A stretch of 47,653 nt of DNA from CBIHON01 sp966211965 (GTDB lineage Bacteria > Pseudomonadota > Gammaproteobacteria > Burkholderiales > Burkholderiaceae_D): the NCBI GenBank assembly GCA_966211965.1, contig CBIHON010000039.1, positions 1 through 47,653 on the forward strand. The letters are read 5' to 3'. The notes under the pieces are model-generated. The model searched no databases. It worked only from the letters and a program-made list of their open reading frames with translations, and had not been told where the DNA came from. Positions 8,199-17,293 of the stretch are shown here, one piece after another. The number at the start of each line of letters is the position of its first letter. The stretch's first letter is position 1. Position numbers and translations under genes: made by a program.

Positions 8199-9224
8199 TT
8201 AACGGCGTCGCCTCTCTGGATTCTCATGGATACGGTGCTCGAGATCAGGGCCGAGAATCGAGCCGGCACGAAGCAGCGGTTCGGCACGAAGGGCCGTAAT
8301 GTACTTTTCTGCCAATGTCGGCTCTTGCGCGGCCATGCGGTTGACGAGTGAGCGGTAGCGGACGCGAACTCGGCGCAAAGCGGTGCTGCGTGAACGAGAA
8401 TTCGATTCGGCGCCGCCTGCAAACTCGCGTGCCAATTGCTCCCATTCGGATTGCAGGCTGAAGTCGAGCCGCTTGAATTGCTTCGGCGTGAGATGCCGGT
8501 AGAAGGCTGTGAGGCGCAATTCAATTGCCCGATTGATATAGGTGACGAGCTCAAGGTCATCTCCAGCCTTACCCCGCACTGCAGGCTCCAGCAGATACAT
8601 CTTCTCCCATCGCTTCATCAAGTCGTAGTCCCCCCGCGCCATCAGCAGACTGAGATCCATCCAGCGACGGGCCAGTGGTTGGAGTTCAAGCGAATCGATG
8701 GGAACGGCACGGTTCATCGCGTCGCGTATCGCGGCAATCAAGGGCGGCCATCGTTCCTCAATGCTTGGACTCGATTCGAAGACTTTCGCGAGTTCTCCGG
8801 GTGAAAAATATCGTCCATAGGTAGACATCGCCGTGAGCACGCGTAAGCGGTCATTGAGCGTGGGTTTTTCCCCTCGTGTCAGTGCCGATTTTAGAAGGAG
8901 AAGTTGCTCGCAGAGCTGGCGAGACTGTTCAATTTTTCGCTCAATCGCGTGAATTTGCCGATCCACGATTTCGGGCAGGCGATCCAGCTCATCCCTTAGC
9001 AAGTTTTGAATCTCCCGCAATGAAAGGCCAAGTTGGCGGAGGCCCTGAATCGCTTGCAATCGAGCGACGTCTGCCATGGAATAAAGACGATAAGCGGACC
9101 CGCTACTGCGCCCCGAGGGTTTGAGTAACCCAATCCGGTCATAGTGGTGCAGCATACGGACCGTCATACCGGCTCGTGCAGCCAGCGCTCCAATGCGCAG
9201 TGGTTCTTCGGAAGCAATGGACAT
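8199..9224 (-). CDS. MerR family transcriptional regulator with large C-terminal effector domain
   Basis: From the ATG at 9224 (MSIASEEPLRIG) the protein has about 341 residues. The N-terminal winged helix-turn-helix is classical: LRIGALAARAGMTVRMLHHY, DRIGLLKP, SGSAYRLYSMADVARLQAIQ and LRQLGLSLREI. A dimerising coiled coil follows (about residues 75-120), then an unusually long alpha-helical effector region of about 220 residues rich in Arg, Leu and Glu, similar in layout to TipAS-like or antibiotic-sensing MerR proteins. No Cys metal-binding pattern is seen, so a small organic effector is more likely than a metal. It probably controls its own promoter and the DUF1579-like gene just downstream. 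An upstream in-frame start at 9260 is possible but lies before the conserved region. Confidence 0.88.
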   Translation of the reverse strand: MSIASEEPLRIGALAARAGMTVRMLHHYDRIGLLKPSGRSSGSAYRLYSMADVARLQAIQGLRQLGLSLREIQNLLRDELDRLPEIVDRQIHAIERKIEQSRQLCEQLLLLKSALTRGEKPTLNDRLRVLTAMSTYGRYFSPGELAKVFESSPSIEERWPPLIAAIRDAMNRAVPIDSLELQPLARRWMDLSLLMARGDYDLMKRWEKMYLLEPAVRGKAGDDLELVTYINRAIELRLTAFYRHLTPKQFKRLDFSLQSEWEQLAREFAGGAESNSRSRSTALRRVRVRYRSLVNRMAAQEPTLAEKYITALRAEPLLRAGSILGPDLEHRIHENPERRRR

Positions 9225-9515
9225 GGTTGATGGAACTCCGCGAGCAACGTGGGGATGCAACGAAGTCTAAACCATGACACTGTGATAGGGTCAAGGGGAC
9301 GTCAACCGGTAGGCTAGGTGCACCTGGTCATTTAAACTGTTGAATATCCGCTATGCCCGATCTCGAATGTCGGATAAGGGGCGATAGTATGAATTCGCCG
9401 TTTTGGAAAACCGCCGTTCCGCTCGACTTTCTGGCTAATGGCCGGTAACCGATGCATAGCTGACACAGTTCGTGCCGGACGCCATCGTCCGTTCAGACGG
9501 CCGAGGAACGGCCAG

Positions 9516-9542
9516 CACATAGTACACATAGTACACATAGTA
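9516..9542. repeat. 9-bp tandem repeat, three exact copies
   Basis: CACATAGTA occurs three times in a row. It is a simple slipped-strand minisatellite in non-coding DNA. Confidence 0.85.
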
Positions 9543-9668
9543 TGAACCGGATGGCAGCAGCCACTCTGAAGTAGACCCACATCTATTTTCACTGGATTTC
9601 TATACCTCGCCGGAATCCGGACGCGTGGAAGTCCCAAGGTGCAATGAAATCTGGCACCAATCGGCAGG

Positions 9669-9794
9669 TCAAATCTGGTTTACTACAAATGCGGCAATGC
9701 CGATGGTGTCTGGCAGGCGAAGAAAGCGGTAACTGAGATAGCCGAAAACCGCAACGAGGAAGATGATGCCATCAATAACTTGAAATGCTGTCAA
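9669..9794 (-). pseudogene. N-terminal remnant of a CPA1-type sodium/proton antiporter
   Basis: A TTG-initiated minus frame reads LTAFQVIDGIIFLVAVFGYL and SYRFLRLPDTIGIAAFVV and stops at 9669. The pattern hydrophobic helix - (S/N)YRFLRLP.TIG is the first membrane segment and following loop of NhaP-like antiporters. Nothing further of the roughly 500-residue protein is present. The assignment rests on one motif. Confidence 0.4.
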
Positions 9795-10027
9795 TTGATA
9801 TCTCCGTGTATGCAGACATGTATTTTATTGCAGGCATTCAAGCTGGCCATGAGAGGGGCAGCGAAGCAATATCCATATGCCCTCAGCCCTTGATCCATAC
9901 CAAACATTGTTCGGCTTGACGCAATGCCTGCGAACCAATGAGCGCAGAGGGCATCGGAATTTGCACGGAAGCGGGGAGCAACCAAGCGATGCTTGACCGG
10001 ATTCGTTGATCTTGCTGGAGGGCATGC

Positions 10028-10678
10028 GTGGCACAGGCATTCAGTCAAACCACTGTTCTTGCAATCAAGCTGTTCGTCGTGGGAACAATCATTCTGCTTG
10101 TCGCGGCGGTTGCCGTCGTCCGCTGGCGCATGTCGCCCGCCGATACGTTGTTCCAGCCGGTCGCGCAGCCTATCCTGTTCAGCCACAAGCATCATGTCGG
10201 CGACGACGGCATCGATTGCCGCTATTGCCATACTTCGGTGGAAAAATCCGCGTTTGCCGGACTGCCGTCGACCCAGATCTGCCTGACCTGCCATTCCCAG
10301 CTTTTCCGCGATGCGCCGCTGCTGGCACCGCTGCATGCCAGTGCGCGCGGCAATTTGCCGATTCAATGGAATCGCGTGCACGACTTGCCGGATTTCGTCT
10401 ATTTCGACCACAGCATTCACATCAACAAGGGTGTCGCCTGCATCGAATGCCATGGGCGGGTCGACCAGATGCCGCTGATGTGGCGCGTTTCTTCGCTGAA
10501 CATGCAATGGTGCGTGCAATGTCATCGCAATGCGCCGCAGCACATCCGGCCGCTGTCCGAAGTGTTTTCCATGACCGACACCAAGCCGCTGAGCCGGCAG
10601 GAACTGGCGCAACTCAATCGCCTGTATCACCTGCAGGATACGCGCCGGCTGACCGATTGTTCCACCTGCCATCGCTGA
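10028..10678 (+). CDS. actA: Alternative Complex III pentaheme cytochrome c subunit ActA
   Basis: The GTG start is fixed by GGAGG eight bases upstream. The 216-residue protein has one N-terminal membrane anchor (about residues 10-31) and five c-type haem sites C-x-x-C-H: CRYCH (64), CLTCH (85), CIECH (138), CVQCH (162) and CSTCH (211). Several extra His residues (FSHKHH, FDHSIHIN) can act as distal ligands. In ACIII, a functional replacement for the bc1 complex, ActA carries electrons from quinol oxidation through a periplasmic haem wire towards cytochrome c or a bound oxidase. It is the first gene of the operon, 16 bp before actB. Five haem motifs and gene order make the call firm. Confidence 0.95.
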   Translation: MAQAFSQTTVLAIKLFVVGTIILLVAAVAVVRWRMSPADTLFQPVAQPILFSHKHHVGDDGIDCRYCHTSVEKSAFAGLPSTQICLTCHSQLFRDAPLLAPLHASARGNLPIQWNRVHDLPDFVYFDHSIHINKGVACIECHGRVDQMPLMWRVSSLNMQWCVQCHRNAPQHIRPLSEVFSMTDTKPLSRQELAQLNRLYHLQDTRRLTDCSTCHR

Positions 10679-10694
10679 TCGCCATCGTCCACTC

Positions 10695-13565
10695 ATGCCA
10701 CGACATCCGACCATCCCTATCGCCACGCATCCTGCGGATGCCGCCGAAGCGCACGACGCGCAACGCCGCGCTTTCCTGAAGATCATGGCGGCGTCGATGG
10801 CGCTGGCGGGCGCGGGATGCAGCGGTCCGCCCCAGGAAATCATCGTCCCCTACGTGCGGATGCCGGAGCAGATGGTGCCCGGCAAGCCGCTGTTTTATGC
10901 CAGCGCCTTCATGCGCGGCGGCCACGCGCATGGCGTGCTGGTGGAGAGCAACATGGGGCGGCCGACCAAGATCGAAGGCAATCCGCATCATCCGGCCAGC
11001 TTGGGCGCGACCGATATTTTTGCGCAAGCTTCGGTGCTGCAATTGTGGGACCCGGATCGTTCGCAGACGGTCTTTCGGAATAAGGAAATTTCGACCTGGG
11101 AAGCGTTCGAGGGAGCCTTGCTGTTGCAGCGAAGCAAGTGGGATGTTGACGGCGGCGCCGGCCTGCGCATTCTCACTGGCAGCACCAGTTCGCCGACACT
11201 GGCCGACCAACTGGCGCAATTGCTGGCGCGCTATCCGAATGCGCGCTGGCATAGCTACGATCCGCTGCATGACGACCGTGCGCATGAAGCGGCATGGCTG
11301 GCATTCGACCGTCCTGTGCACGCGCTGTATCGGCTCGACCGTTCCGCAATCGTGCTGAGTGTCGACGCCGACTTGTTCGGCAACTGGCCCGGCAGCATTC
11401 CGTATGCCCGCGATTTCGTGCGCAACCGGCGCAGCGCTTCGCCGCAGTTCGGCAGCCGCCTGTATGTGCTGGAAGCGTCGCCTGGCTTGACCGGCGCGAT
11501 GGCCGATGAACGGCTGGCGTTGGCACCGCACGAGATCGAGAGAATGATGTGGCGTATCGCCGCCCGGCTCGGGATGGCGGGCTTACCATCCGATGTGCCG
11601 CGTGTATCAGGCAGGCATGCGGAGCGGTGGGAATCGGTGCTGACGGCGCGGTTGCTGGCGCATCGCGGCGCGGCGGTGATCGCGGCCGGCGGCAGTATGT
11701 CGCCGCAAACGCGAGCCTTGGTGCATCTGATGAATGCGCATCTCGGCAACCTCGACCAGACCGTGACCCTGATTGCACCGGCGGAAGCGCGCCCTGCGAA
11801 CCATGCGGATTCGATCGCTGCATTGGCCACCGATATGGAGGCCGGCGCCGTGACATCGCTCATCATGCTCGAATCCAATCCAGTCTATAACGCGCCGGCG
11901 GATATCGGCTTTGCGCAAGCCATGCGCAAGCTGCCGTTCTCGGTGCATCTCGGCTTGTATCGCGACGAGACTGCGCATGCGGCCGGTTGGCATCTGCCAA
12001 GCACGCATGGCTACGAAGCGTGGAGCGACGGCCGTGCATTCGACGGCACCGCCTCCATCGTGCAGCCGACCATCGCGCCGCTGTACGATGGCCGCTCCGC
12101 GCACCAGTTGCTGGCTCTGCTGATGGATGATCGCGAGCGGTCCGGCCATGCGCTGGTGCAACGCTTCTGGCGCTCGCACAGTGGCATGGCGGATTTTGAT
12201 TCATTCTGGCATGCGGCATTGCGGCAGGGCGTGATCGCCGGCAGTGGGCATGCGGCGTTGAACCTGCGCCCGGCCGGCGCCGTGCCGCCGCCCGATTTCA
12301 GCGGCAGTGAATTGACAGCCGTGTTCGCTGCCGATCCATCGGTCGGCGCCGGCGAGTTCGCCAACAATGCGTGGCTGCAGGAATTGCCGCGTCCGTTCAC
12401 GAAGCTGACCTGGGACAACGCCGCCATGCTTGGCACGGCCACCGCGAATAAGCTCGGCGTCGATACCGGCGATGTGGTGCGCTTGTCCATGGCGGACCGT
12501 CCTTCGGTCACGGTAGAGGCGCCGGTATGGGTGTGGGCAGGGCATGCGGAGGGCGTGGTCAGCTTGTACCTGGGATATGGCAGGCGGGCCGCCGGCCGGG
12601 TCGGCAACGGCGTCGGATTCGACGCGTATCGCCTGAAGACTTTGCATGCTTCGTCCGCGCTGAAGGTGGAAAAAACCGGACGGCACCATGCCTTCGCGAC
12701 CACTCAGCATCACGCGACGATGGAAGGGCGCGACATCGTGCGCAGCGCATCGCTGGACGAGTTCCGCCGCAATCCGCATTTCGCCAACGACGAGCCGCGC
12801 CAACGCACGCCTGCCATTTCGATTTATCCGGAGTGGCAGTACAAGGACTACAAATGGGGCATGGCGATCGACTTGAATGCCTGCATCGGCTGCAATGCCT
12901 GCACGATTGCCTGCCAGGCCGAGAATAATATTCCGGTGGTCGGCAAGGAAGAAGTGATGCGCGGGCGCGAAATGCACTGGATCCGGGTCGACCGCTACGA
13001 CGTCAAGCATGGCGGCCCGGCGGCGCGCCCGCGCAGCGTGTTTCAGCCGGTGCCGTGCATGCATTGCGAAACCGCGCCTTGCGAAGAGGTGTGTCCGGTG
13101 GGTGCGACCGTGCATGACAGCGAAGGCCTCAACGTGCAGGTCTACAACCGTTGCGTCGGTACGCGTTTTTGTTCGAACAATTGCCCGTACAAGGTGCGGC
13201 GTTTCAACTTTTTGCAGTACTCGAATACCCGCATCGACCGGCCGCCGCCGCTGCAAAATCCGGAAGTGACGGTGCGCCGCAGCGGTGTGATGGAAAAGTG
13301 CACCTATTGTTTGCAACGCATCACGCGCGGACGCATCGAGGCGGAAAAACTCGGGCGGCGCTTGCGCGACGGCGAGGTGGTGACCGCATGCCAGGCGGTA
13401 TGTCCGACCGAGGCGATCGTGTTCGGCGATCTGAACGATCCGGAAAGCCGGGTGAACCGGGCGAAGAGTTCGCCGCTTGACTATGCATTGCTGGCGGAAT
13501 TGAACACGCGGCCGCGCACCACGTATGCGGCGCTGGTGCTCAATCCCGATGAGGAACTGGGATGA
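10695..13565 (+). CDS. actB: Alternative Complex III molybdopterin-family/iron-sulfur subunit ActB
   Basis: This 956-residue protein is a fusion of a molybdopterin-oxidoreductase-like half and an iron-sulfur half. The N-terminus carries a Tat-like motif (QRRAFLKIMAASMALAG) followed by AGC, which could be a lipobox Cys. The first part keeps the molybdopterin fold (about 40-650) but the ACIII family is known to lack the cofactor. The C-terminal part (about 700-940) has ferredoxin-like cysteine clusters: CIGCNACTIAC, CMHCETAPCEEVCP, CVGTRFCSNNCPYK, and CTYC with CQAVCP. These would hold three [4Fe-4S] and one [3Fe-4S] cluster, as known for ACIII. The protein sits in the periplasm on ActC and passes electrons to ActA. 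Its stop overlaps the actC start. Confidence 0.95.
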   Translation: MPRHPTIPIATHPADAAEAHDAQRRAFLKIMAASMALAGAGCSGPPQEIIVPYVRMPEQMVPGKPLFYASAFMRGGHAHGVLVESNMGRPTKIEGNPHHPASLGATDIFAQASVLQLWDPDRSQTVFRNKEISTWEAFEGALLLQRSKWDVDGGAGLRILTGSTSSPTLADQLAQLLARYPNARWHSYDPLHDDRAHEAAWLAFDRPVHALYRLDRSAIVLSVDADLFGNWPGSIPYARDFVRNRRSASPQFGSRLYVLEASPGLTGAMADERLALAPHEIERMMWRIAARLGMAGLPSDVPRVSGRHAERWESVLTARLLAHRGAAVIAAGGSMSPQTRALVHLMNAHLGNLDQTVTLIAPAEARPANHADSIAALATDMEAGAVTSLIMLESNPVYNAPADIGFAQAMRKLPFSVHLGLYRDETAHAAGWHLPSTHGYEAWSDGRAFDGTASIVQPTIAPLYDGRSAHQLLALLMDDRERSGHALVQRFWRSHSGMADFDSFWHAALRQGVIAGSGHAALNLRPAGAVPPPDFSGSELTAVFAADPSVGAGEFANNAWLQELPRPFTKLTWDNAAMLGTATANKLGVDTGDVVRLSMADRPSVTVEAPVWVWAGHAEGVVSLYLGYGRRAAGRVGNGVGFDAYRLKTLHASSALKVEKTGRHHAFATTQHHATMEGRDIVRSASLDEFRRNPHFANDEPRQRTPAISIYPEWQYKDYKWGMAIDLNACIGCNACTIACQAENNIPVVGKEEVMRGREMHWIRVDRYDVKHGGPAARPRSVFQPVPCMHCETAPCEEVCPVGATVHDSEGLNVQVYNRCVGTRFCSNNCPYKVRRFNFLQYSNTRIDRPPPLQNPEVTVRRSGVMEKCTYCLQRITRGRIEAEKLGRRLRDGEVVTACQAVCPTEAIVFGDLNDPESRVNRAKSSPLDYALLAELNTRPRTTYAALVLNPDEELG

Positions 13566-14941
13566 AATCGCAGGACCCGCCCGTCTCCCAAGACATCGGC
13601 GTACTGCGCGCCGGCTGGGGCTATGCGAGCATCACTGATAAGATCGCCGACATCGTGTTGAAACGCCCGCTGCGCTGGCCGTGGCTGACCGCTTTCCTGT
13701 TGACGTTTGCCGGCACGTTGGTCTTCTTCGGCGCGATTGCTTACCTGTTCGCAATCGGCGTCGGCATCTGGGGCGTGAACATTCCGGTGGCGTGGGGGTT
13801 TGCGATCGGCAATTTCGTCTGGTGGATCGGCATCGGCCATGCCGGCACCTTCATCTCCGCCTTCCTGCTGCTGTTGCGGCAGAAGTGGCGCACCTCGATC
13901 AATCGCTTCGCCGAGGCGATGACCTTGTTCGCGGCGGGCATTGCGGGCATCTTCCCGATCCTGCACCTGGGACGGCCATGGTTTTTTTACTGGCTGATTC
14001 CGTATCCCGACGTGATGAACGTGTGGCCGCAATGGCGCAGTCCGCTGATGTGGGACATCTTTGCGATCAGCACTTACCTGATCGTGTCGCTGCTGTTCTG
14101 GTATGTCGGCCTGATTCCAGACCTGGGTACGCTGCGGGACCGCGCTTCTTTGCAAGGCAGCCGCTTCAAGCAGTTCGCCTACGGCTTGCTGGCGCTCGGC
14201 TGGCGCGGCGAGGCGCGGCACTGGGCGCGCTACGAAAGCGCCTACCTGCTGCTGGCCGGGCTGGCGACGCCGCTGGTGATCTCGGTGCATTCGGTGGTGT
14301 CGCTCGACTTTGCGATCGGCAATACGCCTGGCTATCACTCGACGATTTTTCCTCCTTACTTCGTGGCCGGCGCATTGTTCTCCGGTTTTGCGATGGTGCT
14401 GACGCTGGCGATTCCGCTGCGTCATTTCTTCGGCTTGCAGGATTTCATCACGCAACGCCATCTGGCGAACGCGGCCAAGGTGATGCTGGCGACCAGTTTG
14501 ATCGTGGCTTACGGCTACGCGTCGGAAATCTTTACCGCGTTCTATAGCGGCGACCCGTTCGAAGAATATATGACGATCAACCGCTGGGCCGGGCCGTACG
14601 CGCCGGTGTATTGGGCCATGATCGTCTGCAACGTGGCGGTGCCGCAACTGCTGTGGTTTCGCCGCGTGCGGCATAGCGTGCTGATCTTGTTCGTCCTCAG
14701 CCTGGTGGTCAATATCGGCATGTGGATGGAACGTTTCCTGATCGTGGTGTCGAGCCTGCACCGTGATTTTCTGCCGTCGGCCTGGGGCATGTTTTATCCA
14801 ACCGTGTGGGATTGGGTGCATCTGCTGGGATCGATTGCCTTCTTCGTTTTTCTGTTTTTGCTGTTCGTGCGCTTTTTGCCGGCGATTTCGATTGCCGAGA
14901 TGCGCGAGTTGGTGCATGAGAGTGCGGAGCAAAAGCAATGA
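13562..14941 (+). CDS. actC: Alternative Complex III integral membrane subunit ActC (NrfD/PsrC family)
   Basis: This 459-residue protein has about ten predicted membrane helices and belongs to the NrfD/PsrC family. It is the quinol-binding membrane anchor of ACIII and is thought to provide a proton path. Family features include the W-I-G-I-G-H-A-G-T-F-I-S-A helix (about residues 80-95), the polar/charged FPILHLGRPWFFYW segment (about 132-147) and the long loop LRHFFGLQDFITQRHL. It overlaps actB and actD by four bases at each end (ATGA), indicating coupled translation. Confidence 0.93.
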   Translation: MKSQDPPVSQDIGVLRAGWGYASITDKIADIVLKRPLRWPWLTAFLLTFAGTLVFFGAIAYLFAIGVGIWGVNIPVAWGFAIGNFVWWIGIGHAGTFISAFLLLLRQKWRTSINRFAEAMTLFAAGIAGIFPILHLGRPWFFYWLIPYPDVMNVWPQWRSPLMWDIFAISTYLIVSLLFWYVGLIPDLGTLRDRASLQGSRFKQFAYGLLALGWRGEARHWARYESAYLLLAGLATPLVISVHSVVSLDFAIGNTPGYHSTIFPPYFVAGALFSGFAMVLTLAIPLRHFFGLQDFITQRHLANAAKVMLATSLIVAYGYASEIFTAFYSGDPFEEYMTINRWAGPYAPVYWAMIVCNVAVPQLLWFRRVRHSVLILFVLSLVVNIGMWMERFLIVVSSLHRDFLPSAWGMFYPTVWDWVHLLGSIAFFVFLFLLFVRFLPAISIAEMRELVHESAEQKQ

Positions 14942-15471
14942 GCGGAAAAATCTACGGCTTGATAGCGGAATTTCGCACCGGAGACGCCTTGCTGGAGGCG
15001 GCTAGGCGCGCGCGCGCCGAGGGGTATCGGCAAGTCGAAGCGTATGCACCGTATCCGGTCGAGGGCATCGCCGAGGCGGTCGGATTTACGCGCAACCGGG
15101 TTCCGCTTCTGGCTCTGCTAGGTGGGATTGCCGGCGGCGCGGGCGGCTATTTCCTGCAATGGTATTCGGCGGTGATCGATTATCCGATCAATGTCGGCGG
15201 CCGGCCGCTGCATAGCTGGCCATCGTTCATCCCGGCCACGTTCGAGCTGACCATTCTCGGCGCGGCGCTGGCTGCGGTGTTCGGCATGCTGCTGGCGAAC
15301 GGTTTGCCGCGCTTGCGTCATCCGGTGTTCGACACGCCCCACTTCGAGCAAGCGACGCGCAACCGTTTCTTCCTGTGCCTGCCGGCGCGCGATTCGCATT
15401 TTGATCTACAGCGTGCCAGGACATTTCTGGATGGCTTGCAACCGCTGTCGGTGAGCGAGGTGCCGGCATGA
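14938..15471 (+). CDS. actD: Alternative Complex III subunit ActD (DUF3341)
   Basis: This 177-residue protein has a soluble N-terminal domain (IYGLIAEFRTGDALLEAARR, with YAPYPVEG at about 39-46) and two membrane helices (about 59-80 and 100-123) separated by the conserved loop DYPINVGGRPLHSWPSFIP. This is the DUF3341/ActD plan. The cytosolic domain caps the membrane subunits ActC and ActF. Four-base overlaps link it to actC and actE. Confidence 0.92.
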   Translation: MSGKIYGLIAEFRTGDALLEAARRARAEGYRQVEAYAPYPVEGIAEAVGFTRNRVPLLALLGGIAGGAGGYFLQWYSAVIDYPINVGGRPLHSWPSFIPATFELTILGAALAAVFGMLLANGLPRLRHPVFDTPHFEQATRNRFFLCLPARDSHFDLQRARTFLDGLQPLSVSEVPA

Positions 15472-16079
15472 GAGCACATGTGATCGTGGGTTGCCTCTGC
15501 CTGCTGGCCGCGTGCGAAAAGGCGAAGCAGGACATGTACGATCAGCCCAGATACAAGCCCTTCGCACGCAGCGATTTGTTCGCCGACGGCAACTCATCGC
15601 GCCCTCTGTTGAAGGACAGTGTGCCGTATGCCCAAGGGCCATTTGCCGGCACGTCCAGCGGCCATGTTGGCGAAGACGAAGTAGCCGCCGACCGCGTGGC
15701 CCTTACGGCGCAGACCAACCCTTACCCGATTACGCTGCAATTGCTCAAGCGCGGACAGGAGCGTTACACGATCTATTGCGTGCCATGCCACAGCTCGGCC
15801 GGCGATGGCGACGGATTGGTGGTGCGCCGTGGTTTTCCGCATCCGCCGTCTTACCATATCGAACGCCTACGGCAAGCGCCGGATCGGCATTTTTTCGATG
15901 TAATGAGCAATGGCTACGGCATCATGTATTCGTATGCAGACCGGGTCGAGCCACCTGATCGCTGGGCTATCGTCGCGTACATCCGTGCGCTGCAACTGAG
16001 CCAGAATGCCGACGAGAAAATCCTGCCGCCCGATGTGCGCGCGCAGCTTGCCGCAGTCGGGCAGGGAGGGCCGCGATGA
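15468..16079 (+). CDS. actE: Alternative Complex III monohaem cytochrome c subunit ActE
   Basis: This 203-residue lipoprotein has a type II signal with lipobox LLAAC (Cys16). A single haem site CVPCH lies at 104-108 within a class I cytochrome fold. The end of the domain has GYGIMYSYADRVEPPDRWAI, which holds the likely axial Met, and the final helix IVAYIRALQ. In ACIII, ActE receives electrons from ActA and hands them on. Four-base overlaps join it to actD and actF. Confidence 0.94.
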   Translation: MRAHVIVGCLCLLAACEKAKQDMYDQPRYKPFARSDLFADGNSSRPLLKDSVPYAQGPFAGTSSGHVGEDEVAADRVALTAQTNPYPITLQLLKRGQERYTIYCVPCHSSAGDGDGLVVRRGFPHPPSYHIERLRQAPDRHFFDVMSNGYGIMYSYADRVEPPDRWAIVAYIRALQLSQNADEKILPPDVRAQLAAVGQGGPR

Positions 16080-17293
16080 GCTTGCGCTTACCCAAGGCAG
16101 CCGCGCCGGCGCTCATCACTGTGCTGGCGCTCGCCGCCATCTCCGCCTGGTGGTTTGCCCGCGCGGCATTTTTGGCGGCTTACCTCGCGGCCTGGTGGTT
16201 TTGCGCCGGATTGACGATGGGCGGTCTGGCCAATGTGTGGGTCCATAACCTGACCGGCGGCCGATGGGGCGAAGCGATCCGCGGCCCCTTGCTCGATATG
16301 GCGCGCGGCATGTGGCTGCTGGCCTTGCTGTTCCTGCCGGTGCTGCTTGGCCTGTACGATTTGTATCCGTGGGCAGCGCATGCGAGCCGTGGCGTGCAGC
16401 GCTGGGCCGGTGAGTTGCCGGCGAGGAGCGCCGAGTTCAAGAGCGCATGGCTGATGCCGTGGTTCTTCATTTTGCGCAGCGTCGGCTATCTCACTACTTG
16501 GTGCGTGCTGGCCTGGCTCAGCCGGCGGCCGGCGTTGCAGCGCTCGGCGCGATTTTCCGCGGCGGCATTGATCGTCTACGGACTGACCGTCAGCATGGCG
16601 GCGGTCGATTGGATCATGTCCTTGATGCCGCTCTGGTATTCCAGCGTGTTTGGCCTCTTGGCCGGCACCGGCCAGATGCTGACCGGTATGGGGTGGGCGG
16701 TGGTATTGGCGGCGCGAGGTTTAGTTCCTCCCCTTTCAAGGGGAAGGTTAGGTGGGGGATGGGTTAAAGCGCCGGAGATTCAAACCCATCCCCACCCTAG
16801 CCCTCCCCCTACGCCGGGCGCCCTGAAAGGGGAGGGAACCCAGGAACTGCCGCCTATCGTATTCCGCGACCTCGGCAATCTGTTGCTGATGTACGTGATG
16901 ACCTGGGCCTATCTTGCCTTCACCCAGTTCTTGATCATCTGGGCCGAAAACCTGCCGCATGAAATCGTCTGGTACATCGCACGCATGCAGGGCGGCTGGC
17001 TGGCGGTGGCTTGGCTGCTGGCACTGTTCCATTTCTTTGTGCCGTTGCTGATCCTGCTGTTCCGCAATGCCAAGGAAGCGCCGCCCTTGCTCGGCGGGCT
17101 GGCGGCGGCACTGCTGGCGTTTCACTTGCTCGACGTCTGCTGGATGATCCTGCCCTCGATGCCGGTCGCCGCCGTGCAATGGCTGTGGACGGTGCCGCTG
17201 GCAAGTGCTGTGCTTGGCGCGATCCTGTGGATTGTCATGCGCAACGAGTATCCGCTGCGTGTGGGTTCGCATGAGGAGGCAAGCCATGCCTGA
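16076..17293 (+). CDS. actF: Alternative Complex III membrane subunit ActF with an in-frame palindromic-repeat insertion
   Basis: This 405-residue NrfD-like membrane protein is the second large membrane subunit of ACIII. About ten hydrophobic helices are visible. Residues about 217-255 form a strange Pro/Gly-rich hydrophilic segment (VPPLSRGRLGGGWV...THPHPSPPPTPGALKGEGTQ), unlike the rest of the protein. It is encoded exactly by a 114-bp inverted-repeat element (listed separately). The insertion lies between helix MLTGMGWAVVLAARGL and helix LLLMYVMTWAYLAF, in a loop, and keeps the frame. The protein is probably still functional because the operon is otherwise intact. The stop overlaps the next gene by eight bases. 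Confidence 0.93.
   Translation: MSLRLPKAAAPALITVLALAAISAWWFARAAFLAAYLAAWWFCAGLTMGGLANVWVHNLTGGRWGEAIRGPLLDMARGMWLLALLFLPVLLGLYDLYPWAAHASRGVQRWAGELPARSAEFKSAWLMPWFFILRSVGYLTTWCVLAWLSRRPALQRSARFSAAALIVYGLTVSMAAVDWIMSLMPLWYSSVFGLLAGTGQMLTGMGWAVVLAARGLVPPLSRGRLGGGWVKAPEIQTHPHPSPPPTPGALKGEGTQELPPIVFRDLGNLLLMYVMTWAYLAFTQFLIIWAENLPHEIVWYIARMQGGWLAVAWLLALFHFFVPLLILLFRNAKEAPPLLGGLAAALLAFHLLDVCWMILPSMPVAAVQWLWTVPLASAVLGAILWIVMRNEYPLRVGSHEEASHA
16725..16838. repeat. 114-bp palindromic repeat element inserted in frame within actF
   Basis: The outer arms TTCCTCCCCTTTCA (16725-16738) and TGAAAGGGGAGGGAA (16824-16838) pair with one mismatch. Inner arms around GGTGGGGGATGGGTT (about 16751-16765) and AACCCATCCCCACC (about 16783-16796) also pair. 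The result is a long imperfect hairpin of the C/G-rich type found dispersed in many proteobacterial genomes. The length, 114 = 38 x 3, preserves the reading frame, and no stop codon is present in the actF frame. Confidence 0.85.

Larger units (their letters stand above)
9225..10027. other. Long gap before the respiratory operon
   Basis: This 800-bp stretch contains a 9-bp tandem repeat and a short antiporter remnant (listed separately) but no intact gene. It must hold the promoters for merR (minus) and the actA operon (plus). A TTGACG hexamer near 9915 is a possible -35 element, but I see no convincing -10. GGAGG at about 10016-10020 precedes the GTG start of actA. Confidence 0.45.

Noticed and set aside
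2005..9224. General sequencing error as explanation for all broken frames
   Set aside because: About 30 kb of other genes, including long GC-rich ones, are free of frameshifts. Several lesions are deletions of whole gene parts, nonsense codons or an exact tandem duplication, so decay is the better explanation, although single indels at 2160 and 2870 could still be errors.
13481..14938. Long minus-strand open frame opposite actC
   Set aside because: Composition (His/Gln/Arg/Asp-rich, no hydrophobic core) is that of an antisense shadow; ActC fits the family on the plus strand.
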